NCBI GenBank assembly: GCA_963714125.1
Contig: OY970234.1
Coordinates: 1,674,001 to 1,738,000 of the forward strand
Origin: CAWCAW01 sp963714125
GTDB taxonomy: Bacteria > Actinomycetota > Acidimicrobiia > Acidimicrobiales > UBA8190
Direction of reading: 5' to 3'
DNA: 64,000 nucleotides
The notes under the pieces were generated by a model that was not told the origin of the DNA, did no database searches, and saw only the letters and a program-made list of their open reading frames with translations. This document shows positions 23,764-32,395 of this stretch, piece after piece. The position numbers and the translations under genes were made by a program. The first letter of the stretch is position 1, and each line of letters begins with the position of its first letter.

Positions 23764-25512
23764 TTACTCGATGACGGCGATAACGTCGCCGGGTCCAACC
23801 GAGTCGCCGGTGGCCACCTTCACTTCGCTGACGGTGCCCGACTTTTCGGCGCTGATGGCGTTCTCCATCTTCATGGCCTCCAACACGCACACCGTCTCGC
23901 CCACCTCGACGTGGTCGCCCACACTGACGAGGACTTTGACGATGGTGCCTTGCATGGGGACGATGACGGTGCCCGAACCGGTACCGGTGACCCCCACCTT
24001 CGGTTTGGCCGGTCGTCCCGCGGCGCGTGGCGCCGCGGCAGCGACGTCGGGCACCCACAACTTCACGCTGTAGCGGCGGCCGTCGACTTCGGCGGTCACC
24101 TCTCGCAGGACGCGGCCCTCGGCGTCATCAGCGCCGTCCGCCGGTCCCACGGCGGCGTCGGCCACGCCGGAGAGGTCGAGGCGCTGCTCCACCCAGTTGG
24201 TCGAGTGCCGGGCGTCGATGAAATCGGGGTGGTTCAAGATGGCCAAGTGAGCGGGGATGGTGGTCGCCACCCCGGTGACCTCGGTCTCGGACAGGGCGCG
24301 CAGCATGCGACGACGGGCTGCCTCGCGGTCATGGCCCCACACCACCAACTTGGCCACCAGGTTGTCGTAGTACTGGCTGACGGTGTCGCCGCTTTCGTAA
24401 CCGGCGTCGAGACGCACCCCGGGGCCACCGGGCGCGTGGAATTTGGTGATGGTGCCCGGCGACGGCAAGAAGCGACCACCGGCCACATTCTCGGCGTTGA
24501 TGCGCACCTCAATGGCATGGCCGTCGCGTCGTACGTCGTCTTGGGTGAAGCCCAACGGCTCGCCTGACGCCACGCGCAGCTGCCACTCGACGAGATCGAG
24601 ACCGGTGACGAGCTCGGTCACGGGATGTTCGACCTGCAGGCGTGTGTTCATTTCCAAGAAGAAGAACTCGCCGTCTTGGTACAAGAACTCGACGGTGCCG
24701 GCGTTGACGTATCCACACGCTTTGGCCACGGTGACCGCCGCCGCGCCCATGGCTTGGCGCACGTCGGCGGGAAAGCGCGCCGCCGGGCTTTCCTCGATGA
24801 GCTTCTGATGGCGCCGCTGGCTCGAACAGTCGCGTTCGCCCAGCCAGACGGCGTTGCCGTGGGTGTCGGCAAAGACCTGCATCTCGATGTGGCGGGGCCA
24901 GGCCAGGTAGCGCTCGAGGTAGATCTCGGGGCGTCCGAAGTACGCCTGGGCCTCGCGCTGGGCCGACTCCATGGCCTCGACGACTTCGTCAGGCCCGTTG
25001 ACCACCTTCATGCCGCGGCCCCCACCGCCGAAGGCCGCCTTAATGGCCACCGGCCAGCCGAACTCCTCGCCGAAGCTGCGCACCTCGTCGGCGTTCTCCA
25101 CCGGTTCGCTGCGGCCTGGAACACCCAAGACCCCGACCGCCTCCGCGGCCCGCCTCGAGCTGATCTTGTCGCCCATGACTTCCATGGCCTCGGGGGGAGG
25201 GCCGATGAAAGTGACGGAGCGCTCCGTGATGGCCCGGGCGAAATCGGGGTTTTCGGAGAAGAACCCGTAGCCAGGGTGGACCGCCGATGCCCCGCTGCGC
25301 TCGATGGCGTCGAGGATGGCGGGCGTGTTCAGGTAGCTCTCGGCGGCCGTCTGCCCGCCCAGCGCATAGGCCTCGTCGGCCATCCTCACGTGCAAGGCAT
25401 CCCGATCGAGATCGGAGAACACCGCCACGGTGGCGATGCCGAGCTCGCGACACGTCCGGATGACCCGGACAGCGATTTCCCCCCGGTTGGCGATGAGCAC
25501 CTTGTCGAACAC
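23764..25512 (-). CDS. Acyl-CoA carboxylase alpha subunit: biotin carboxylase + BCCP
   Basis: A 582-residue protein starting GTG 25512 (FDKVLIANRGEIAVRVIRTC). It contains the biotin-carboxylase N-domain, the ATP-grasp domain (KAAFGGGGRGMKVV, EKR-like surface and EMNTRLQVEHPVTE), the C-domain, and a C-terminal biotinyl domain with EAMKM (biotinyl-Lys K548). It carboxylates its own biotin, which a separate carboxyltransferase beta subunit uses on acetyl- or propionyl-CoA. No beta subunit is in the window. A biotin ligase starts divergently 64 nt away, and a mutase that could consume methylmalonyl-CoA lies just downstream, so propionyl-CoA carboxylation is plausible. Confidence 0.94.
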   Translation of the reverse strand: MFDKVLIANRGEIAVRVIRTCRELGIATVAVFSDLDRDALHVRMADEAYALGGQTAAESYLNTPAILDAIERSGASAVHPGYGFFSENPDFARAITERSVTFIGPPPEAMEVMGDKISSRRAAEAVGVLGVPGRSEPVENADEVRSFGEEFGWPVAIKAAFGGGGRGMKVVNGPDEVVEAMESAQREAQAYFGRPEIYLERYLAWPRHIEMQVFADTHGNAVWLGERDCSSQRRHQKLIEESPAARFPADVRQAMGAAAVTVAKACGYVNAGTVEFLYQDGEFFFLEMNTRLQVEHPVTELVTGLDLVEWQLRVASGEPLGFTQDDVRRDGHAIEVRINAENVAGGRFLPSPGTITKFHAPGGPGVRLDAGYESGDTVSQYYDNLVAKLVVWGHDREAARRRMLRALSETEVTGVATTIPAHLAILNHPDFIDARHSTNWVEQRLDLSGVADAAVGPADGADDAEGRVLREVTAEVDGRRYSVKLWVPDVAAAAPRAAGRPAKPKVGVTGTGSGTVIVPMQGTIVKVLVSVGDHVEVGETVCVLEAMKMENAISAEKSGTVSEVKVATGDSVGPGDVIAVIE

Positions 25513-25563
25513 GTGCGTTGCTGCTTTCGTCGGCGACGGAAACCTCAACACTGGCACGCCACG

Positions 25564-25569
25564 TAGGGT
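25564..25569 (+). promoter_or_regulatory. -10 hexamer TAGGGT, leaderless start of biotin ligase gene
   Basis: TAGGGT ends 7 nt before ATG 25577. The in-frame GTG at 25568 falls inside the hexamer, which argues against it as the start. Confidence 0.5.
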
Positions 25570-25576
25570 GAGTGCC

Positions 25577-26416
25577 ATGTGCGCTGACGGTGCCAGGCGG
25601 CGCCGCGGGAGACGGCCGGGCCAGTCACCGGCACAGCGCGACATCCGTCACTTCGCCGAGATTGACTCCACCAACCGCTACCTGGCGGATCTGGCCGTCG
25701 GCGACGCCCACCACGGCCTGGTGGCGGTGGCCGATCATCAGACGGCGGGGCGGGGCCGCCTGGGGCGACGGTGGGAGGCTCCGCCGGGGGCCAACTTGCT
25801 TATGTCGGTGCTGGTGCGCCCGTCGTTCCCCATGGAGTGGTTCCACCTCTGCGGCGCCGCGGCGGGATTGGCGGCCATCGCGGCATGCCGCAAGGTGGGA
25901 TTGGACGACGGCCTCGGTCTCAAATGGCCCAACGATCTGGTCGTGGGCGATCGCAAGCTAGGCGGGATCCTGGTCGAGATCCTGATGCCGGCCCCGGGGT
26001 CGGCCTCGCCGCCCGCCGTCGTGGTCGGTCTGGGGCTCAACGTCCAGTGGCCGCCGCCCGATGGCGCCGAGCCCGCTGAACCGGTCCCCGAGGAGATCGA
26101 GGCCATCGCCACCTCCTTGTGGCGTGAGTCCGACCGCCGCCTTATCCCTGGCGACGTGCTCGAAGACGTGCTCGATGACCTCGACGAGCGCCTGGAGGAC
26201 CTGGCCAGCCCGGCTGGGCGGCAACGTCAATGGGAGCAGTACCGAGCCCACTGTGTCACCGTGGGCCGGCTCGTCAAGGTCACACGAACCGACGACGAGA
26301 TCACCGGCACAGCTGTTGACATCAACGCCCAAGGCCACCTCGTCATCGACGTCGGATCGACCCTCCAGACGGTGACGGCGGGCGACGTCGTACATCTGCG
26401 CCCCGCGTCGGGCTAA
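25577..26416 (+). CDS. birA: Biotin--[carboxyl carrier protein] ligase
   Basis: A 279-residue protein. Signature motifs are TNRYLADLA, the biotinyl-AMP loop TAGRGRLGRRW, LKWPNDLVV and KLGGILVE, followed by a C-terminal SH3-like domain (about 225-279). There is no N-terminal helix-turn-helix domain, so it is a monofunctional ligase and not a BirA-type repressor. It attaches biotin to the BCCP lysine of the divergently encoded carboxylase. Start ATG 25577 is chosen from the promoter spacing and matches the family length. Confidence 0.93.
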   Translation: MCADGARRRRGRRPGQSPAQRDIRHFAEIDSTNRYLADLAVGDAHHGLVAVADHQTAGRGRLGRRWEAPPGANLLMSVLVRPSFPMEWFHLCGAAAGLAAIAACRKVGLDDGLGLKWPNDLVVGDRKLGGILVEILMPAPGSASPPAVVVGLGLNVQWPPPDGAEPAEPVPEEIEAIATSLWRESDRRLIPGDVLEDVLDDLDERLEDLASPAGRQRQWEQYRAHCVTVGRLVKVTRTDDEITGTAVDINAQGHLVIDVGSTLQTVTAGDVVHLRPASG

Positions 26417-26475
26417 CGAGGCCCCAGGTACCGCAAAGCAGGCTCCAAACGCCCAGAAGGCCCGTGGGCCTCGTC

Positions 26476-26481
26476 TACCAT
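26476..26481 (+). promoter_or_regulatory. -10 hexamer TACCAT, leaderless start of the nucleotide-sugar operon
   Basis: TACCAT ends 8 nt before GTG 26490 and would drive the whole 26.5-35.3 kb operon. The in-frame TTG at 26481 overlaps the hexamer. Confidence 0.5.
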
Positions 26482-26489
26482 TGTCCGCC

Positions 26490-27527
26490 GTGCGGGTGCT
26501 CGTTACCGGTGGTGCCGGTTTTATCGGTTCGAATTTCGTTCGCTACTGGGTGCAGGAGCATCCGAGCGACACGGTGGTCGCTTACGACGCCCTGACCTAC
26601 GCCGGGAACCTGGCCAATCTGGCCGATGTCGAGGCCACGGTGTCGTTCGTCCACGGTGATGTGTGTGATCTGGCCCAGGCCACCGACGCGCTCGAGACCC
26701 ACGAGATCGACACGGTGGTCCACTTTGCCGCCGAATCGCACAACAGCTTGGCCGTGCTCGACCCGGCTCGGTTCTTTCGCACCAACGTGCTGGGCACGCA
26801 GACGATGCTCGAGGCGGCCCGGCGGGTGGGGCTGGCGCGCTTTCACCACATCTCGACGTGCGAGGTCTACGGCGATTTGGCCCTCGACTCTGAGGACGCC
26901 TTCAAGGAAGACGATCCCTATCGACCCCGCACGCCGTATAACGCCTCCAAGGCGGGTGCCGATCACGCCGTGCGGGCCTATGTCGAGACCTTCGACCTGC
27001 CGGCCACCATCACCAACTGCTCCAACAACTACGGCCCCTACCAATTTCCTGAAAAAGTGATCCCCCTGTTCACGGCCAACGCCCTGGATGATCTGCCTTT
27101 GCCGCTGTACAAGTCGACGCAGAACCGGCGGGAGTGGCTGCACGTCATCGACCATTGCCGGGCTATCGATGCCGTGCTGCAGCGGGGTCGCCTGGGCGAG
27201 ACCTATCACGTGGGAAGCCGTGTCGAGGCCAGCATCGAAGAGATCGCCGACGCCGTGCTCGATGCCTTGGACAAGCCGTCGTCGTTGAAGAAGATCGTTC
27301 CCGACCGCCCCGGCCACGACCGGCGCTACCTGCTCGACTGCTCCAAGATCAAAGACGAGTTGGGCTGGGAACCGACCATCGCCTTCGGCCCGGGTCTGGC
27401 CGAGACGGTGCACTGGTACCGCGACAACCGAAGCTGGTGGGAGCCCCTCAAAGATCGCGCCCCGGTGGTGGAGAGCGCATGGGGAGACGCCGGCAGCGCC
27501 GGCGGCGCCGCTTCGGGCTCCACTTGA
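26490..27527 (+). CDS. rmlB: dTDP-glucose 4,6-dehydratase-like NDP-sugar dehydratase
   Basis: A 345-residue extended SDR. TGGAGFIGSNF binds NAD, and YNASKAGADHA holds the catalytic YxxxK (Y150, K154). NCSNNYGPYQFPEKVIP and NRREWLHVIDHC are strong RmlB signatures. The family normally has Thr-Asp-Glu in the active site; here it is T123-C124-E125 (ISTCEVYGDL), so the acid that assists C6 dehydration is replaced by Cys. GDP-mannose dehydratases carry Ser at this place, so activity may remain. The next gene is rmlD, which supports a role in dTDP-rhamnose synthesis. No rmlA or rmlC is visible in the window. Confidence 0.88.
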   Translation: MRVLVTGGAGFIGSNFVRYWVQEHPSDTVVAYDALTYAGNLANLADVEATVSFVHGDVCDLAQATDALETHEIDTVVHFAAESHNSLAVLDPARFFRTNVLGTQTMLEAARRVGLARFHHISTCEVYGDLALDSEDAFKEDDPYRPRTPYNASKAGADHAVRAYVETFDLPATITNCSNNYGPYQFPEKVIPLFTANALDDLPLPLYKSTQNRREWLHVIDHCRAIDAVLQRGRLGETYHVGSRVEASIEEIADAVLDALDKPSSLKKIVPDRPGHDRRYLLDCSKIKDELGWEPTIAFGPGLAETVHWYRDNRSWWEPLKDRAPVVESAWGDAGSAGGAASGST

Positions 27528-28429
27528 GCGGCACGAGCCGGCCCGTCCGGTTCCTGCTCACCGGCGCGGCCGGACAGCTCGGCCTCGACCTGGCCGACGT
27601 GTTGTCGGGCCGGGTTCCGCCCGGGGGCCGAGCCCCTCGCCATCCGCAGCCGGATCGGGAAGTGGTGGCCGCCGATCGGGCCACCTTGGACGTGGCCGAT
27701 CGCGACGCCGTGTGGGCGGCCCTCGACGGCGTGCGTCCCGACGTCATCATCCACGGCGGCGCCTGGACAGCGGTTGACGCTTGTGAGGGTGATCCCGCCC
27801 GCGCCTTCACCATCAACGCGCTGGGCACCAGGCATGTGGCTCGTGCTGCCGCCCATTTCGGGGCCCATGTCGTGTACGTGTCCACCGATTACGTCTTCGA
27901 CGGCACCTCGACACGACCGTATGTCGAATGGGACCAGACCAATCCCATGTCCGTCTACGGCCAGAGCAAGCTCGGTGGCGAGCGCGAGCTCGATCCGTCG
28001 GCGACCATCGTGCGCACGTCGTGGGTGAGCGGGGCGCGCGGCGCCAACATCGTGCGCACCGTGGCCCGCTTGGCGTCCGGGGACGCCACCTTGCGCTTCG
28101 TCGACGACCAACGCGGCTCGCCGACGTTCACGGCCGATCTGGCCCAGGCCATTTCGGTGTTGGCCGCCGAACGCCTGAGCGGCATCTTCCACGTCACCAA
28201 CCAAGGCGTAGCCAGCTGGTTCGAGGTGGCCCAGGCCGTGGTGGCGGGGTCGGGATACGACCCTGCTCGGGTGCTGCCCGTGAGCACCGCTGATCTCGAT
28301 CCGCCCCGCCCGGCCCCGCGCCCGGCCAACTCGGTGCTGGACAACCTGGCCCTGCGAGCATCAGGCCTTGAGCTCCTGCCCGACTGGCACGATGGACTGG
28401 AGCGCCTGCTCGGGGCCCTTGAGGGGTGA
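27524..28429 (+). CDS. rmlD: dTDP-4-dehydrorhamnose reductase
   Basis: A protein of about 301 residues. LTGAAGQLGLDL is the nucleotide loop, GGAWTAVDACEGDPA, VSTDYVFDG and YGQSKLGGE (YxxxK) are RmlD hallmarks, and DQRGSPTF lies in the sugar-binding half. It reduces dTDP-4-dehydro-L-rhamnose to dTDP-L-rhamnose. I take TTG 27524, which overlaps the rmlB stop (TTGA). ATG 27479 has GGAGAG in front and would add an odd Arg-rich head. The gap to ugd is 10 nt. Confidence 0.9.
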   Translation: MSGTSRPVRFLLTGAAGQLGLDLADVLSGRVPPGGRAPRHPQPDREVVAADRATLDVADRDAVWAALDGVRPDVIIHGGAWTAVDACEGDPARAFTINALGTRHVARAAAHFGAHVVYVSTDYVFDGTSTRPYVEWDQTNPMSVYGQSKLGGERELDPSATIVRTSWVSGARGANIVRTVARLASGDATLRFVDDQRGSPTFTADLAQAISVLAAERLSGIFHVTNQGVASWFEVAQAVVAGSGYDPARVLPVSTADLDPPRPAPRPANSVLDNLALRASGLELLPDWHDGLERLLGALEG

Positions 28430-28439
28430 AGGAGTAACC

Positions 28440-29741
28440 ATGAAGGACAAGCCCGACGCGAAGTTGGCTGTGATCGGCGCCGGCTACGTGGGGCTCACCA
28501 CCGCCGTGTGCCTGGCGCACCTGGGCTATCAGGTGTGTTGCGGTGAGATCGATCCCGCCAAAGTGGAGCGGTTGTCCAAGGGCGACCCCGTCATCGTCGA
28601 GGACGACCTGCAGGACATGATGCGCGAGCAGCTGGCCTCGGGCCGGTTGCGCTTCGTGGTGGGGGCGGCCGCCGCCGTCAAAGGAGCGGAGATCGTCTTC
28701 TTGTGTGTGCCGACGCCGCGGCGCGAAGACGGTTCGGCCGACGTGCGCGCCCTAGAGGCGGTGGCCGTGGAGATCGGCCCCCATCTCGAGCGCGAAGCCA
28801 TCGTGGCCAACAAGTCGACGGTGCCGGTGGGATCGACGATGTTGGTGGAAAAGTTGCTCGGACGCACTGACGTGCCGGTGGTGTCGAACCCCGAGTTCCT
28901 CCGAGAAGGTTCCGCCATGCACGACTGCCTGCATCCCGACCGCGTCGTGGTGGGCGGTAACGACCAGGCCGCGGCGGCCCGCGTGGGGGCGTTGGTGGCA
29001 TCGACGACCCAAGCCCCGTTGATCGTCACCGATGCTGCGACGGCCGAGACCATCAAGTACGCGTCCAATGCCTTCTTGGCGACCAAGCTGAGTTTTGTCA
29101 ACGCCGTGGCCAATCTGTGCGAGGCCGTCGGCGCCGATGTGCGCGACGTGCTGCTCGGCATGGCTTATGACCACCGCATCGGGTTCGACTACTTGCGCCC
29201 CGGCCCGGGGTGGGGGGGTTCGTGTCTGCCCAAGGACACCCGAGCGTTGCTGTACATCGCCGAGCAGGCCGGGTTCGATTTCAATTTGCTCCGGGGCGTC
29301 ATCGAGACCAACGACGTGCAGCTCGACTCTGTCGTCGACAAGGTCCGCCGGGCCGTCGGGGGAAAACTCGAAGGCAAGGTCCTGGCCGTATGGGGGCTCA
29401 CCTTCAAGGCTCGTACCGACGACCGCCGTGACTCTCCGGCCGTGGAGATCGTGGGGCGCTTGGTGGCCGCCGGGGCGCGGGTGCAGGCCTTCGATCCCAC
29501 CGTGTTCGAGCCACCACCGGAGTTCCCCACCGCAGTGGAGATCAGACTCGACGCCTACGCGGCGTGCGACGGAGCTGTCGCCGTGGTGGTGCTCACAGAA
29601 TGGGAAGAGTTCCGCTGGCTCGATTTCGCCAAAGTGCGCGACCTGCTCTCTGAGGCGCACGTCGTTGATGCCCGCAACCTGCTCGACCCCGCTGCGCTGC
29701 GCCGCATGGGCTTTACCTATGTGGGGATCGGCAGACCGTGA
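28440..29741 (+). CDS. ugd: UDP-glucose 6-dehydrogenase
   Basis: A 433-residue enzyme with an ideal Shine-Dalgarno site (GAAGGAG, 6 nt before ATG). GAGYVGLTTA is the NAD loop, NKSTVPVGS and SNPEFLREGSA are family blocks, and the thioester Cys is C262 in WGGSCLPKDTRAL. It oxidises UDP-glucose to UDP-glucuronate in two NAD-dependent steps. It overlaps the next gene by 4 nt (GTGA), which encodes UDP-xylose synthase, so the product is probably passed directly on. A GDP-mannose dehydrogenase is the main alternative, and the neighbour argues against it. Confidence 0.94.
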   Translation: MKDKPDAKLAVIGAGYVGLTTAVCLAHLGYQVCCGEIDPAKVERLSKGDPVIVEDDLQDMMREQLASGRLRFVVGAAAAVKGAEIVFLCVPTPRREDGSADVRALEAVAVEIGPHLEREAIVANKSTVPVGSTMLVEKLLGRTDVPVVSNPEFLREGSAMHDCLHPDRVVVGGNDQAAAARVGALVASTTQAPLIVTDAATAETIKYASNAFLATKLSFVNAVANLCEAVGADVRDVLLGMAYDHRIGFDYLRPGPGWGGSCLPKDTRALLYIAEQAGFDFNLLRGVIETNDVQLDSVVDKVRRAVGGKLEGKVLAVWGLTFKARTDDRRDSPAVEIVGRLVAAGARVQAFDPTVFEPPPEFPTAVEIRLDAYAACDGAVAVVVLTEWEEFRWLDFAKVRDLLSEAHVVDARNLLDPAALRRMGFTYVGIGRP

Positions 29742-30712
29742 CCAACGGGTCGGCCCGGCGCGCCGTGGTCACCGGAGGAGCCGGCTTCATCGGGTCGTCA
29801 TTGTGTGAGGCGCTGGTGGCTCGAGGCGAGCGCGTGGTGTGCGTGGACGACTTGTCGAGCGGACGCCTCGAGAACCTGGCCGCCCTCGAGGGTCATGCGG
29901 CCTTTGAGTTCGTGGAGGCCGACGTGTCCGAGGGACTCGCCGTCGCCGGCCCGGTGACCTCGGTTCTGCACTTCGCCAGCGCCGCCTCGCCGCCCGACTA
30001 TCTGGAGCGGCCGCTGGAGACGTTGGCGGTGGGCAGCAGCGGCACGCGCCATTGCCTTGAGCTCGCTGCCGCCCACGGCGCCCGATTTCTTTTGGCGTCC
30101 ACCAGTGAGGTCTATGGCGACCCCGAAGTCCATCCCCAGCCCGAGTCGTACTGGGGCCACGTCAACCCGGTGGGGCCTCGCAGCGTCTACGACGAGGCCA
30201 AGCGCTTCGCCGAAGCCCTCACCATGGCCTGGCACCGGGCCCGGCACGCCAATGTGGGCATCGTCCGCATCTTCAACACCTACGGTCCGCGGTTGCGGCC
30301 GCGCGACGGGCGGGTGGTCTCCAACTTTGTGGCCCAGGCGCTCGAGGGCCGTCCCCTGACCGTCTATGGCGACGGGAGCCAGACCCGGAGCCTGTGTTAC
30401 ATCGACGACGAGGTGGCCGGCATTTTGGCCTTGCTCGATTCTGGGCTGACGGGGCCGGTCAACATCGGCAACCCCGAAGAGCACACCGTCTTGGAGGTGG
30501 CCCGCACCATCCTGGAGCTCACCGGCTCATCGTCCTCCATCGTCTACGAGCCTCTGCCTACCGACGATCCCGAACGCCGACGGCCGGACATCTCGGTGGC
30601 CCGCCAAGAGCTGGGCTGGGAGCCCAAGGTGCCCTTCGCCGAGGGCCTGGCTCGGTTGGTGGAGTCCTTTGCCACGGCCGGACTGGGTGATCGCCGCGGC
30701 GGGCAGGCATGA
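29738..30712 (+). CDS. uxs: UDP-glucuronate decarboxylase (UDP-xylose synthase)
   Basis: A 324-residue SDR. TGGAGFIGSSL binds NAD, and the segment STSEVYGDPEVHPQPE, then YWGHVNPVGPRSVYDEAKR, is diagnostic of UXS. Catalytic residues visible are T122, E124, R148, Y151 and K155. It converts UDP-glucuronate to UDP-xylose, following ugd with which it overlaps by GTGA. Together they imply a xylose-, arabinose- or glucuronate-containing surface glycan. The usual conserved Cys before YDE is Val here. Confidence 0.88.
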   Translation: MTNGSARRAVVTGGAGFIGSSLCEALVARGERVVCVDDLSSGRLENLAALEGHAAFEFVEADVSEGLAVAGPVTSVLHFASAASPPDYLERPLETLAVGSSGTRHCLELAAAHGARFLLASTSEVYGDPEVHPQPESYWGHVNPVGPRSVYDEAKRFAEALTMAWHRARHANVGIVRIFNTYGPRLRPRDGRVVSNFVAQALEGRPLTVYGDGSQTRSLCYIDDEVAGILALLDSGLTGPVNIGNPEEHTVLEVARTILELTGSSSSIVYEPLPTDDPERRRPDISVARQELGWEPKVPFAEGLARLVESFATAGLGDRRGGQA

Positions 30713-30746
30713 TCGTGGACGACCGCAACGCAACGGGGAGACATCA

Positions 30747-31478
30747 GTGGTGACCAACGACGACGAACTGCAACACTTTGAGTACAAGAGCTTGTCGGTG
30801 ATCGTCCCCGTCTACAACGAGCGCCGCACCCTGGCCGAGATCTTGCGGCGGATCCGGGCCGTGGAACTTCCCAACCTGTCGGTGGAGGTGGTCGTTGTCG
30901 ATGACGGCTCATCCGACGGCAGTGACAAGGTGCTGTCGGCGCTGCAGGACTCCACCGTCCGCGTCATCACCCATCCCAAGAACCGCGGCAAGGGTGCGGC
31001 CATTGCGTCGGGCCTCGACGCCGTGCGTGGCGACCTTGTGTTGGTGCAGGACGCCGACCTCGAGTACGACCCCGACGACTGGCACCGCTTGCTCGATCCC
31101 ATCATCAAGGGCAAGGCCCAAGTCGTCTACGGCAGCCGCTTCACCGGCGAACGCAAGAACATGTTCCCGTCGCACTGGATGGGCAATCGCCTGCTGACGC
31201 TGGTGACCAACGTGTTGTACCGCTCCACGTTGTCGGACATGGAGACCTGTTACAAGCTCTTCGATCGCCGCGTGCTCGAGGGCATCACCATCGAGTCAAC
31301 GCGCTTCGAGTTCGAGCCGGAGATCACCGCCAAGATCCTGCGACGGGGGTACCGCATTTACGAGGTGCCTATCTCCTACAGCGGTCGAGAGCGCTCCGAA
31401 GGCAAGAAGATCTCTTGGCGTGACGGGTTCGGCGCCTTGCGCACGCTGGTGAAGTACCGCTTCGCACGGCGGGTGTGA
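30747..31478 (+). CDS. GT2 glycosyltransferase, dolichyl/polyprenyl-phosphate sugar synthase type
   Basis: A 243-residue GT-A enzyme. SVIVPVYNERRTL opens the fold, DDGSSDGSD is the nucleotide-binding acid, NRGKGAAIASGLDAVRGD and the DxD-type QDADLEYDPDD follow, and METCYKLFDRR and SGRERSEGKKISWRDG are typical of DPM1/Ppm1-like enzymes. It would transfer a sugar from an NDP donor to polyprenyl phosphate at the inner membrane face. It has no membrane segments, unlike ArnC. Start GTG 30747 has GGGGAG 6 nt upstream; GTG 30750 is equivalent. Confidence 0.88.
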   Translation: MVTNDDELQHFEYKSLSVIVPVYNERRTLAEILRRIRAVELPNLSVEVVVVDDGSSDGSDKVLSALQDSTVRVITHPKNRGKGAAIASGLDAVRGDLVLVQDADLEYDPDDWHRLLDPIIKGKAQVVYGSRFTGERKNMFPSHWMGNRLLTLVTNVLYRSTLSDMETCYKLFDRRVLEGITIESTRFEFEPEITAKILRRGYRIYEVPISYSGRERSEGKKISWRDGFGALRTLVKYRFARRV

Positions 31479-32380
31479 AGACGCCGGTGGTAGGCGAGGA
31501 CCTCGCTGTCGCTACGCCGGCGGCGGTGGTCGTCAATCACGATGCCGGTCCGACGCTCGCCGCTTGTGTCGAGTCGCTGCGCGCCGATGGCGTGAGCGAC
31601 GTGGTGGTGGTGGACAACGGGGGCGGCGACGGTTCGACCGAGGCGCTGGTGGCCACGGACCCTGATCTGACGGTGGTACGCACCGGGGCCAACCTCGGTT
31701 ACGGGGGCGGGGCCAACCGGGGGGTGAGTGCCACCGACGCCGGAACCGTCGTGGTGGCCAACCCCGACGTCGTCGTCCACGCCGGCGCTGTGGCCGCTTT
31801 GGCGGCGGCTCTGGCCGCCGATCCCACCGCCGCCATTGCCGGGCCCAGGATCCTCAACCCCGACGGCTCCCGTTACCCGTCGGCTCGCCGTTTCCCGTCC
31901 ATGATCGACGCCATCGGTCACGCCGCCCTGGCCACGCTGTGGCCGGGCAACCCCTTTACCCGCCGGTACCGCATGGTCGACCTCGATCCTCTAGAGAACG
32001 CCGCGGTGGACTGGGTGTCGGGCGCTTTCTTTGTCGTCCGGCACCAGGCTTTTGAGGAGATGGGCGGCTTCGACGAGTCGTATTTCATGTACGCCGAGGA
32101 CATCGACCTGTGCTGGCGAGCCCACCAGGCCGGCTGGAAGGTGCTCTACGTCCCCGCTGCCGTGGTCACCCACCTCCAGGGCGTGTCCACGGCCCGCCAT
32201 CCCTACCGCATGCTCGTGGCCCATCACCGATCGACCTACCGATTCGCGCTGCGCACCAGCCGGGGCTGGCATCGGGCCACCTTGCCGGGCGTCGCCGTGG
32301 TGCTCGGGTTGCGCCTGGTTCTGACGTGCGCGGGGCGGGCTCTGCGGGGCGTGCGCCGGGGAGTGGCGCGAGCCGACTAG
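31475..32380 (+). CDS. GT2 rhamnosyltransferase-like protein (WbbL type)
   Basis: A 301-residue enzyme. AVVVNHDAGPTLAACVESL, VVDNGGGDGS, RTGANLGYGGGANRG and NPDVVVHAG resemble the WbbL family, which adds rhamnose to GlcNAc-PP-decaprenol. SGAFFVVRHQAFEEMGGFDE and EDIDLCWRAHQAGW form the acceptor half. In mycobacteria wbbL1 sits between rmlD and the GDP-mannose pyrophosphorylase gene, and here it lies between rmlD and manC as well, which supports the call. GTG start overlaps the preceding stop (GTGTGA). Confidence 0.87.
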   Translation: MKTPVVGEDLAVATPAAVVVNHDAGPTLAACVESLRADGVSDVVVVDNGGGDGSTEALVATDPDLTVVRTGANLGYGGGANRGVSATDAGTVVVANPDVVVHAGAVAALAAALAADPTAAIAGPRILNPDGSRYPSARRFPSMIDAIGHAALATLWPGNPFTRRYRMVDLDPLENAAVDWVSGAFFVVRHQAFEEMGGFDESYFMYAEDIDLCWRAHQAGWKVLYVPAAVVTHLQGVSTARHPYRMLVAHHRSTYRFALRTSRGWHRATLPGVAVVLGLRLVLTCAGRALRGVRRGVARAD

Positions 32381-32395
32381 GGTTTGCGCCCGATC

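Noticed and set aside
26416..26475. Terminator between birA and rmlB (CGAGGCCC ... GGGCCTCG)
   Set aside because: The complementary arms are separated by about 40 nt with no T-stretch; too weak to annotate.
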